From assembly GCA_003990745.1 (NCBI GenBank), contig RBNI01006941.1:1-10821 (forward strand): DNA of 10,821 nucleotides, in the 5' to 3' direction. Every line of letters starts with the position of its first letter. Position 1 is the stretch's first letter. Below, piece by piece: positions 1 to 7,854 of this stretch. Under the pieces are notes generated by a model, which had not been told where the DNA came from, ran no database searches, and saw only the letters and a program-made list of their open reading frames with translations. Source of the stretch: Jimgerdemannia flammicorona (Eukaryota > Mucoromycota > Endogonomycetes > Endogonales > Endogonaceae). The position numbers were made by a program, and so were the translations under genes.

Positions 1-1197
1 AAGGACCCCTTCCCACCGGTGTCGTACCCCCCTCGCATGGAGAAGGCGGGACAAAAACCTTGTAGGTCGTTCGCCTTCTTCCAATCCCTGCCACCGTAAT
101 CTTGCTGCCATAGCCTGAGCCTGCATCACTTCCTCCCTTCTCAACAGATCCTGTAGTTCGATCACTTCCAGCCTAGCCTGCTTAGCCTTCCAGTCCAATG
201 ATTCCTCCTCCTCCAATATCTCAGCCCAGTTCAGGCGTAATCTTTCTAGCCTCCTGGATGCCCACCGGACTCGTCTTCTATGCTGAGCACCTCTCTCCCT
301 CCCCACTTCCCCCCAGTACCTCTGAGCCTCAGATTTCAATCGGCGCCACCTATCCCCAATCCTCATCCCGGCACTCCTCCAAACATGAACCTTAGTTTGT
401 ACCTCAACCACCCATGCATTCCACAGGTCCATCTCATCCAGCAATGAAGAGTTCAGACGCCAATGTCCTGGCCCCTCTCCACTCCCTCCAAACCTCCCAC
501 CTCCCCGGATACCCCAGTGATCCAACCAAGGGCACCACTCGACTTCCATCGTCTCCCAAACTGTATTGCCCCAACAATCAGCAGTCAGAATCCAATCGAT
601 CCTAGTACCAAGACCTCCCACCCAGTGAGTATACAGTCATCGATCCCCATCCTGAAGTCTCATGGCATCCACCAGCGAGCTGAGTCTTTCCACCTCTTCC
701 CATTCCTCCAATCCCCCACTCCTTCCTGCCATACCCCATCCCCCATCAGTCCTGTCCAATCTACTCTCCCGTACCATATTAAAATCACCACCCAGACAAT
801 CCACCCCAGCCTCCACCAAGAGTCCAGAATCCCGCAAATCTCCAATCCACTCCACCCAGGTCCCCCTTTCCGCCGGGCAGTAACAAGATCCCACCACAAT
901 TGAGTTCCAACCGGGCCTCTGCCATGTCCCCCATACTAATCTACTACCCCAATGTCTAATGTCCGCAATGTCCCCTTTGCCCTTCCTAACCAGAATTCCC
1001 ACTTTACCCTGCCAAACTGCCTCCCCACCCCATTCTCTTGTCCATTCCAGTGCATCTTCCTCTCCCTCACACCATACATCTTGAAGTAAGAAGAGATCTG
1101 CCTCCCTTTTCTTCAGCCATCCAAAGATCCTGTATCGCCTCCCAGTTCCTCTAAGCCCATTGACGTTCATAGAAAAAATGTTGGTTGTACTATTCAT
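1..1197 (-). pseudogene. LINE ORF2, partial: EEP endonuclease and linker, interrupted by one TGA
   Basis: The ATG at 1197-1195 begins a frame that runs to the left edge (399 codons in view), with one stop, TGA at 639-637 (codon 187). Endonuclease motifs are visible in order: NVNGLRG (residues 11-17), LLQD (37-40; the family usually has LQE), GILVRKG (67-73), SCYCP (104-108), GGDFN (136-140) and LDR (147-149). After the stop come TRIDWIL (198-204) and LDHW (225-228; usually SDH). The Asn, Asp and His positions are kept. Residues from about 235 onward form the Arg/Glu/Trp-rich helical linker typical between EN and RT, with WRLN and an RPTRFLSRLLHARG stretch close to the edge. Since everything after the TGA is in frame and domain-like, the stop is a single lesion, consistent with CGA-to-TGA or TGG-to-TGA. 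A sequencing error or read-through cannot be excluded. The copy looks unable to make full ORF2 protein, but only barely so. Confidence 0.86.
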
Positions 1198-1233
1198 AGT
1201 GAAATATTTGATAATGTTGCTTTCCTACATCTA
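1195..1233 (-). promoter_or_regulatory. ORF1/ORF2 junction with TAG-ATG-TAG
   Basis: On the minus strand ORF1 ends with TAG at 1233-1231. This is followed at once, in the same frame, by ATG and a second TAG (1230-1225); after nine sense codons the ORF2 ATG occurs at 1197. ORF1 and ORF2 are therefore in one frame, separated by tandem stops and a 33-base gap. The arrangement suggests termination followed by reinitiation on a bicistronic transcript, rather than frameshifting. The tiny ATG-TAG start-stop between the two genes could influence reinitiation. The role is inferred; only the layout is seen. Confidence 0.5.
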
Positions 1234-2940
1234 CAGTTCCATGCTCACTTCCTCGCCAGCCAGATCCAACTTCCGTTCCGCCTCCAACTCACCCTCCACA
1301 TTCTCCTGTTCCTCCAGAGCTGTCAACAATTCTGCACAGTCCTCACCATCCACTATCTCCATCGACGCCCGGTGCTCCTCGCACACTACCTGCCACTTTT
1401 CCAACCCCTTCCGCGGCCCCCACAGATAAGCTGCCCTCTCATTAGCAATACCCAAGAGTGTCGCCTCCCTTGCCTCAGTGACCTCATACTCCTCTGCCTC
1501 CAAGAGAGCTGCCATCATCTCATCTCTCAGCTTCCTCATGACCTCCTCACCTCGCAGCACTCGCCCCCAGAATTCCTCACTGATCACCCGGAAGTCGATC
1601 TCTCCCAGCTCCTCTGCCGCCACATTCTGTAGCGCCTTCAACAGCCACTTCTCTCCCCCAACTACCTCAGCTGCCTGCGCCAAATCTTCCACTCCTTCCT
1701 TCCTCTCCTCAGTTCGCACAGACTCATCCCAACCATCTTCTGACACGTCCTCCAACTCTCCTTCACCCACCTCGGGAACACCATACTGGATCGGGATATC
1801 ATCTACCATCGCCATATCCACTACTGCCTCTTCTAGCTCCTGTCCCTCACTCTCCTTCATCTTCCCCCCTCGCTGCCCAGTTGCTGCCCAGATACTAGCA
1901 CCGGCTCCAGTCCCCTCCTCCATAGCCCCGGCCCTAGGTCCCCCATCCAAACTTGCCAGTAGTTCCTTCTGCACCTGCCTCCCCTTCGCCTTCTCCCAGA
2001 GCACCTTGTCCATTCGCACCTTTTTGCCCTCTATCACCTCCACCACCGTCCTATCCTCATAAGCCCTCCAAGCCCTGCGCCTTCTCTCCACCGCCCCCGC
2101 CAAGTCCTCAAGCGCCTCCAGCAGATCCTCCTCCTCTTCCTCGGACCCCTTCACCCTCGAAACCTTGCACTCCACTGGGTCCCACTTCAATGCCACTGGC
2201 CAGTCCTTAGCTTTCCCCGTATTCTCCATTCCAAACAGCCTCAGCCTGATGTCCACATCATCCGTCCTGAGCTCAGTCCCCTCCCATACCCTAAACCCGA
2301 TGTCGACCACCTTGCTGTACTCCTTCACCCCATCCGTGATCAGCCTCCTTGCCTCCTCCTTCTTCACTGTTGGCAGGTCCGCCACCACCAGATGAACCAC
2401 TTGGGGGTCCCAGCGCATACACCTTGCCATCGGAATCGAAATCCCTCCAAACACCACACCTTTCTCCACTGCCTCCAGTAGCAAACCCTCCTCTTCAAAC
2501 CCCACCTCAACTGCCTCCAGCTTCTTCAAAAACTTAACCGAGGCCGCTCCTTTCACCTCACTAGCCAACAGCCCCAGCACCATCTTTGCCGTCACCGCCA
2601 AGCCACGGAAGCACATAGTGACAGCGAATTCCGATCGAGATTTCTTGAGTAACGGGGCCACCACCAGTCCCGTCACACCATCAGCCAGATCCCAGGGTCC
2701 CGCGCTGCTCCCCTGACGAGGTCCCCCATCAGCCGTCACATCTGGATTTTTTTCCAGATTGCCCGTCACACCGCCATCAGCAGTCACCGCCTCAGCCACT
2801 ACACCGCCGGCCCCACTACGCTGACCCCCCAGAGGGGAGGCCTCCTTGCCACTTGAGGCAGCAGCTGCCTTCCCCAGCTCCAGCCAGCCATCCAGTCCCG
2901 TTGCCTGCTTCCCCATCCTGACCTTGTCTGCAAAGGTCAT
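1231..2940 (-). CDS. LINE ORF1 protein (gag-like, presumed RNA-binding), intact
   Basis: This 569-residue frame starts at ATG 2940-2938. An in-frame TGA (2982-2980) lies 13 codons upstream, so the start is well placed. Residues 1-100 are Gly/Ala-rich and probably disordered, with VTADGG occurring twice (52-57 and 68-73). Residues about 104-172 and 181-236 look like two alpha/beta modules of RRM type: hydrophobic strands such as EFAVTMCF and VVHLVVADLP are followed by basic or acidic helices. Residues 265-330 are charged and helical with an RRRR cluster at 286-289. From about 338 to the end the protein is very acidic (many Glu/Asp), with Leu/Ala helices at 430-500. Only five cysteines are spread through it, so the CCHC zinc knuckles common in other fungal LINE ORF1s are absent. 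Known ORF1 proteins coat the element RNA; that role is inferred here from position directly before ORF2. No internal stop or frameshift is seen. Confidence 0.82.
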   Translation of the reverse strand: MTFADKVRMGKQATGLDGWLELGKAAAASSGKEASPLGGQRSGAGGVVAEAVTADGGVTGNLEKNPDVTADGGPRQGSSAGPWDLADGVTGLVVAPLLKKSRSEFAVTMCFRGLAVTAKMVLGLLASEVKGAASVKFLKKLEAVEVGFEEEGLLLEAVEKGVVFGGISIPMARCMRWDPQVVHLVVADLPTVKKEEARRLITDGVKEYSKVVDIGFRVWEGTELRTDDVDIRLRLFGMENTGKAKDWPVALKWDPVECKVSRVKGSEEEEEDLLEALEDLAGAVERRRRAWRAYEDRTVVEVIEGKKVRMDKVLWEKAKGRQVQKELLASLDGGPRAGAMEEGTGAGASIWAATGQRGGKMKESEGQELEEAVVDMAMVDDIPIQYGVPEVGEGELEDVSEDGWDESVRTEERKEGVEDLAQAAEVVGGEKWLLKALQNVAAEELGEIDFRVISEEFWGRVLRGEEVMRKLRDEMMAALLEAEEYEVTEAREATLLGIANERAAYLWGPRKGLEKWQVVCEEHRASMEIVDGEDCAELLTALEEQENVEGELEAERKLDLAGEEVSMEL

Positions 2941-3115
2941 CCTCCCTCCCCCCTGTGGCCTTGCACCTCCTCTGCCACCTCATCCGGCCCCGCGTCCTCT
3001 CATCAAAGTGCTCAGCATGCCAAGACCAGCACCCCGACCCCCCCCCACATATTGCCAGTCAAAGGCACTGGGTCCCCCCTGCCCAGTATGCTCACCAGAA
3101 TGCACAATGCTCGCC
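2941..3115 (-). promoter_or_regulatory. Probable LINE 5' UTR / internal promoter region
   Basis: About 175 bases upstream of ORF1 keep the GC-rich, purine-on-coding-strand character of the element and contain no ORF1-frame extension (stop at 2982-2980). The minus strand has G runs of 4, 9, 6 and 3 (complement of 3032-3035, 3038-3046, 3074-3079 and 3082-3084), and ACTGGG/CCCAGT arms bracket the 6-G run. LINEs usually carry their promoter in this interval, but no promoter motif can be recognised. The exact 5' end is uncertain, because the change to ordinary composition is the only boundary cue. Confidence 0.45.
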
Positions 3116-3229
3116 ATCTTGAGAGCACCAATACTTGAAGATGTTGCTGAAAGTGTTGTCAGAATCTTGTGTCATCCGAATATTACAGGTGAAAGAGACG
3201 GTGTTGACTCAGCTTTGTATGCTATGGTA
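3116..3229 (+). pseudogene. Coding-like fragment, weak ankyrin-repeat character
   Basis: One plus-strand frame reads about 38 residues of ordinary protein composition directly beside the LINE 5' end. It includes ESVVRILCHPNI and RDGVDSALYAM. The spacing of VVRIL, HPNI, D and SAL resembles an ankyrin helix-turn-helix repeat as found in large fungal ankyrin proteins. The sequence GTAAG at 3227-3231 follows and could be a splice donor. No start codon belonging to this piece is visible, since the frame runs back into LINE sequence. It may be the remains of a host gene broken by the LINE and by the decaying AT-rich DNA. The ankyrin call rests on pattern alone and may be chance. Confidence 0.25.
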
Positions 3230-3600
3230 AGAAGAATCTATATCATCCTCTATTCTCAATAAACTGCCAATTTAGGAGAATCTGTGCCAAATTAAGCTAT
3301 CTGCCAAATTGCATAATGAAGTCCACTAAGATCATCATATCAGAAATTGTATACTTTTGGAAATTACCATACTATACAGAGATTGTCATGCTATACAAGA
3401 TCATCATGCTGAAATCACCTATATATAGAATGTTTATGCTATATATAAAATTTTCACTACATCCAAAAACCTGTCTCAATAAGAAAATTGCTCACAGATA
3501 TCTAGCTTTGACTATTGTACCACTAAATACCAACAAAGATATCAGGAATCTTAGAATATTTTATTGTTTTTGACAAAGTAACTGGAGACTCAAGCCAAAC
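3230..3600. other. AT-rich leader with short degenerate repeats; no gene
   Basis: This is the start of the AT-rich block. TGCCAA recurs at 3265, 3285 and 3302, mostly as TGCCAAATT-like words. Variants of AGATCATCAT followed by a GAAAT-like word occur near 3330 and 3398. An 85-codon open frame at 3316-3573 has the Ile/Lys/Tyr/Leu composition expected of any open frame in such DNA and no recognisable domain. By position this could hold the 5' LTR and leader of the copia element, but I could not match LTR ends or a primer-binding site. Confidence 0.4.
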
Positions 3601-3666
3601 TACATCAACTCCCAACCTTATAATTTGCCTTCATTGAGCTAGGTATATTATACTATAGTAAATATA

Positions 3667-4440
3667 AATATAGCTAAGAGGTTAATTTCTATCTTTGATA
3701 ATAAGGACTACACTATTTAGACATTCTATCTAAAGAAGTATAGCTTGATAGAGTATATAAAACTATAAATACAGATTCAAGATTATAATACTACAAATAA
3801 TTACTGAGTATTATGAGAGATTGCCTTCATATTATCAAACTAACAAATGAAGCTTATAATATATACTATAATAGCTAACAATATTTAGAAGACTCTATAT
3901 AATTACCATATATAAGTATTTTTATTGAATTGATTCTATCTGAAATCTTAGCTATTCTATCTATAAATAAAACCTAAGAAGAGTATTTATGAATATACTA
4001 ATTATATCAACAATCTGGTGAATCAGGTAAATTTCCTAAGACTACCAACAGAGTATATTAGTGATAAAGACTTATATAAAACCTTTTTGAGATATATAGT
4101 ATTATAGTAGTAGTTATAGAGAGCAGAAAACTTATAGACTATACTTATATAACAATAAGCCTCATTAATGAAGAGATGTGTCAAGAAAATAGTGGTAATG
4201 ATGATAATGAGAAAGTATTCTACAGATTATATAGATGAGACAAAAAATACCAATAAGATCAAAAATACAAATCTACTAAGTTTGATAGAAACTACCATTA
4301 CTGTAGCAAGTATAGATATATATAAAATTACTACTATCATAAAGATAAGAAGAATGATGAAAATAAGTATAGAAGTCAGAGATGGTAATATAGAAGTAGT
4401 AGAAAGAAAAATGATAGCAAAGGACAATATAATGTAAATA
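3667..4440 (+). pseudogene. Copia gag remnant
   Basis: At 3691-3765 the frame reads FDNKDYTI, a TAG at 3718-3720, then TFYLKKYSLIEYI. This is the usual N-terminal gag pattern in which an NY/DY pair is followed by Trp and, further on, YL; the TAG sits where Trp is expected. Near 4030-4095 another stretch reads RLPTEYISDKDLYKTFLRYI, gag-like in tone. From 4310 to 4440 comes a basic Lys/Arg/Asn/Tyr-rich segment in the position of the nucleocapsid, where a CCHC knuckle would be expected; its cysteines cannot be aligned with confidence. Several stops and at least one frame change separate these parts, so no capsid protein can be made. Confidence 0.6.
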
Positions 4441-4539
4441 CTGCCAAAACTGATAATAATAGTAGTATATTTTTTATATAAGTAATATCTATATATATGT
4501 CTAGTAATAATATTATAATTAGTAAGAGTATCAATACTA

Positions 4540-4625
4540 CTAATGACAATAATATTTAGCTTATAGATTCAGGAACTATATAATATAATAGCTCACTAAG
4601 AATGGTTCTCAATATACAAGTTATT
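4540..4625 (+). pseudogene. Copia aspartic protease active-site remnant
   Basis: The frame reads NNI, TAG (4557-4559), LIDSGTI, TAA (4581-4583), YNSSLRMVLNIQV. It matches the copia protease start in which Trp precedes a DSGA/T motif followed by a His and a hydrophobic stretch. The catalytic Asp codon (GAT, 4566-4568) and Ser-Gly are retained. Trp is replaced by TAG and the position before the His is TAA, with Tyr (TAT) in place of His (CAT). These are single C/T or G/A transitions. In life this domain would cleave the gag-pol polyprotein. Confidence 0.78.
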
Positions 4626-4973
4626 TGTATATCTCATACCTATCAAGTTAGGTGATAACAATATTATATATGCTCAAAAAAGAGAAAATATCAATATATA
4701 TCTCTATGAGAATATATAAAGCCTATTAGTACTTTTCAGAATATATTATATACTCTAAAGATAGAAAAGAATCTCTTTTCTATAAGTAAATAATGGCCTA
4801 TAGTAATAAAGAAATATATATATATATACCTAATGAAAACAATAGTATACAGTTTAAAGAATGACAAGGAGATCATAATAGTATTGAAATAAGATAATCT
4901 TTATATAATCAATAGTATTCTGAGTAATATAAAGATCTCAATATATATAATAACTACACCTAATATATCTAAC

Positions 4974-5836
4974 ATATTGTATCAATGCTTGAGATATATA
5001 GAGAAATTGAGCCTAGAAAGGATGATTAAAAATAGATCTATATATATGAGAATTAATAATAATATACTCTGATAACAATTTCTATAAGAATTGTCCAGTA
5101 AATAAAGTTTTCTGATATCTATTTGAGGAGTAGATGAAATGTATATCTAGCATGCTCAATTTAATCTATATAGATATATATAGCCTAATATATACTACTT
5201 TCTATAAAAGAAAGATATATTTTATTATATTCATTAATAACTATATATATAAGACATATGTATATTTTCTATCAGCAAAGAGTAAAGCCTTAGATAAATT
5301 TAAAGAGTTTAAAGTAATTACAAAAAATGAAACAGAATATAGAATATATACTATATACTCAGATAATAGATATAATTATATCAATAGTATATGTAAGTAA
5401 TATTTGAGAAAATATAGTATATACTATTAGACAATAGTATTATATATATTATAGCAGAATAGAATAGCTGAGCAATTTAACTATATAATCATAGAAATGG
5501 CCAGAATAATGATCAATATAGCTGAAATATTTTATTTTTATTAGACCAAAGCTATCAATATAGTAGTATATATATATAACAAATATATATCTCAAGTATT
5601 AAGTAAGGAATCTAGTAATAATAATAAGTATTCCAGAAATAATCATGATCTTACTCCTGAAGAGTTATGGAATAGAATAAAGCCAGATATATCTCATCTA
5701 TATATATTCAGATATAATATATATATTCTCAATAAGAGTAATATTAATCACTATAAGTTTAAGTCAAAAGCTAGTAAGAATGTATTTCTTGAGTATTCTG
5801 GCAATATCTACTGACTCTGAGATCTATATAAATATT
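4974..5836 (+). pseudogene. Copia integrase remnant (HHCC finger, catalytic core, C-terminal GKGK-type region)
   Basis: The zinc finger is seen as ILYQCLRYIEKLSLERMIKN (4974-5033), where the family has W-H-x-R-L-G-H; both His are now Tyr and Gly is Arg. YKNC follows at 5083-5094 in place of CxxC. The core is open at 5134-5397: LIYIDIY with the first acidic residue, a degraded FIDDYSRKTW motif now FINNYIYKTY, the well kept ALDKFKEFK, and SDNRYNY around the second Asp. TAG then QNRIAEQFN (5452-5481) is the QQNGxAER motif with the catalytic Glu kept. LTPEELWNRIKPDISHLYIF (5650-5709) and KNVFLEYSGNIY with two TGA codons (to about 5822) are the downstream HLRVFG and VFLGYS region. From 5134 onward all of this shares one frame. 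Confidence 0.88.
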
Positions 5837-6242
5837 ATATAATAATCCTATATAGTATGTAGTTTAATGAAAAAAAAAATCAGAAATCTTATATAGATAT
5901 ATCTATTAGAATATCTACCTCAGTAAGTATAATATCTGATATCAATCTCTCTGATAAAGCAAAATTATTTTAAACTACTATATATATCTGAGCCAGAGTT
6001 ATCTGAGTTAAGAATAATAGAGATTAAGGATAGTGAGACTAATGATAATAATAATAATAAAAAAATATCTATTAAGGATAAGAAAAAGCCTAAGCATAAG
6101 TCCAGGAATGAGACTCATTTCTATTTAAGAAGTTATTGAGATATATATACTAAAGATATCTTGATATAAAGACTATATAAGCTATACTAAGATATATGAA
6201 TATATATTTGTTATAACTTTTAGTAAGCCAAATATATAAGAT

Positions 6243-6830
6243 GAAGTAATAACTTCTTCTTATAATAAAAAATAAAAGTAAGCTATAGATGAAGAGTACA
6301 ATTTACTTATTGGGAATAGTATGTGAGATCTGATACCTCTTTTAAGCAATTGACAAGCTATAAGATCACATTAGGTCTATAAAATTAAGTATAAAAATAA
6401 TAAAAGTATAGAATAGTATAAAGCTTATTTTATTACTAAAGGTTATTTACAATATTATAGTATTGGCTATAATGAGACATTTTTATCAATATTCAAGCTT
6501 TCTTAAATAAGAATACTTCTTGCAATTGATCCTATATATATATAATCTAAAAATTCATCAGATAGATATAAAGACAGCTTTTCTCAATAGTAATATATAT
6601 AGATATAGAGTTATATATTTACCAGCTATAAGGATATAAGCAGAATAAATCTTATATATAAATTATATAAAGAATTATATGATATCAAGCAAGCAGCCTA
6701 TTTGTGAAATAGAAAAATTAATAAATATCTCTTTGATAATAACTTTATATATTGCAAAGTAGATAATTATATATATATTTAATACTATATCAATAGAGTG
6801 ACTTTTATCAATATTTGGATTAATAATATA
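6243..6830 (+). pseudogene. Copia reverse transcriptase remnant, catalytic YVDD lost
   Basis: Frame 6243-6535 reads AIDEEYNLLIGNSM, TGA, DLIPLL, later VYKIKY, and from 6417 YKAYFITKGYLQ and NETF. These are the copia RT entry motifs (Ex4SLxxNxTWxLV, KWVYKIK, YKARLVAKG, ETFAPV). The frame then shifts by one base to LKIHQIDIKTAFLN (6547-6588), where the first palm Asp (6565-6567) is kept. It shifts back to KQAAYL, TGA (6705-6707), NRKINKYL. At 6801-6827 the catalytic box reads TFINIWINN where YVDD is expected: both Asp codons are AAT, each one G-to-A change. The enzyme is dead several times over. Confidence 0.88.
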
Positions 6831-7100
6831 TATATATTACTCTATAAAAAGCATATTAATATATAATACTATTATATAAGAGAATATATAGAGAATGAGA
6901 CTGTATACTTGAAATATATCACTATAGAGTATATGATTGAAATTTGCTTATCAAAGCTCTTCTGGAATCTAAATTTCAGCAATATACTAAAGAAATGGGT
7001 CTTATGGCAAACTATATTAGTAATAAAACTATATACCAATAATAGATAATAGAAAATTACAGAATATTTCATAATGAAAAAGAAGCAGAAAATTATTCAT

Positions 7101-7130
7101 TATATCTCTTTATATCTCTTTATATCTCTT
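7101..7130. repeat. Three exact tandem copies of a decamer
   Basis: TATATCTCTT is repeated head to tail three times without change. It lies about 270 bases after the last RT motif. Perfect identity inside strongly decayed DNA suggests recent slippage, or sequence poor in mutable sites. Confidence 0.85.
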
Positions 7131-7774
7131 TCTTCAAGTATTATATTATACTATTCTTTTTTTCTTCTTCTATATTTGAGATTTTCTATTATTGAGATCT
7201 ATCTATATCCTTCATTTTCACTATAGTTTCTTATGTTTTAAGCATAGATAGATAGTATTCTTTTTATATATTTACAGTTATTTTATAGTTATTACTTAGT
7301 TATATTATATTCCTACTTATATTATATTTTTACATATTATCTTATTCAGTATGAGTATTGAAATTTCTATTATTTTAAAATCTTAATAATATGGCTTATA
7401 TATATATAACTATGTTATCTTTGGATTATATCACTCAATTATTATCTGGAATAATAAATAATACTCTATTGTTCTTCTTCTCTGCTTTCTATTCTATACT
7501 AAGTTATAATAAGTTATAATATAATAAATATATACTAATAAAAATATAGTGAATTTCTTTATCTTAAAGACTTGATCTTCTTTGACTTCTCAGATATAGG
7601 AGTAGGTGAATTTGAAGTATATCTATCTGCAGACTTACTAGTTTCTTGTCTCTTTACTTAAGCTATTTTGATCTGAAATTTATTTACTCTAAATATTAGA
7701 GATATTTATACTAGTTTGCTAGCTATATGGTAACTTAGTTAAGATTTCTTTTTCTATAAGTCATTTTGTATTAT

Positions 7775-7854
7775 TGAGAGATCAGTATATCTGGGGAATC
7801 TGTACAGTTGAGAGATCTATATATCTGTAAAATCTATATAGCTGAGAGATTAAG
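7775..7854. repeat. 34-base tandem repeat, 2.35 copies, diverged by transitions
   Basis: Units at 7775-7808 and 7809-7842 begin TGAGAGATC and contain ATATCTG and AATCT at the same offsets; a third unit is cut off after TGAGAGATTAAG. The first two units differ at 8 of 34 positions, of which 6 are transitions, mostly G in the first unit against A in the second. This fits the RIP-like mutation seen in the neighbouring element. Confidence 0.75.

Larger units (their letters stand above)
1..3115 (-). mobile_element. LINE (non-LTR retrotransposon), 5' portion; 3' part beyond the left edge
   Basis: Two consecutive minus-strand reading frames have LINE order: a long nucleic-acid-binding-type ORF1, then an ORF2 opening with an exonuclease-endonuclease-phosphatase (EEP) domain. 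Such elements nick target DNA and prime reverse transcription at the nick. The block is GC-rich, and its coding strand is strongly purine-rich, so the plus strand reads as long C/T tracts. It stays open over about 970 codons with a single internal ORF2 stop, so it is young or has escaped the decay seen next door. The right limit is set only by where the C-rich sequence ends (about 3115). The reverse transcriptase, 3' UTR and tail lie to the left of the window, so target-site duplications cannot be checked. The two-ORF layout with an N-terminal EEP domain fits fungal Tad1-like or L1-like LINEs; the clade cannot be assigned without the RT. Confidence 0.88.
3600..6900 (+). mobile_element. Ty1/copia LTR retrotransposon, RIP-type degenerate
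   Basis: Reading the plus strand through stops and frame changes gives gag, protease, integrase and reverse transcriptase in that order, which defines copia rather than gypsy elements (gypsy has RT before integrase). Nearly every difference from the family consensus is a transition, and both C-to-T and G-to-A occur on the coding strand: Trp TGG to TAG/TGA, Gln CAG to TAG, His CAT to TAT, Asp GAT to AAT, Gly GGA to AGA. That is the expected signature of RIP, which hits both strands of duplicated DNA. Limits are approximate because LTRs are not recognisable. The RNase H region that should follow RT is not visible, so the 3' part is deleted or beyond recognition. Confidence 0.85.

Noticed and set aside
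198..2537. Plus-strand open frames rich in Pro/Ser/Thr/Leu (for example 463-903, 1478-2062, 1953-2210)
   Set aside because: They are antisense shadows of the LINE ORFs, produced by its purine-rich coding strand; their low-complexity composition and heavy overlap support this.
4310..4360. A CCHC zinc knuckle in copia gag
   Set aside because: Tyr-rich codons could derive from Cys codons, but no register gives the C-x2-C-x4-H-x4-C spacing using transitions alone.
4168..4437. An 89-codon plus frame and its minus-strand overlap as genes
   Set aside because: Both are compositional open frames in AT-rich DNA, in a different frame from the copia reading; no domain is visible.
5134..5400. An 88-codon frame as a separate small gene
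   Set aside because: It is the open central piece of the copia integrase core; the same frame continues with integrase motifs beyond its stop.
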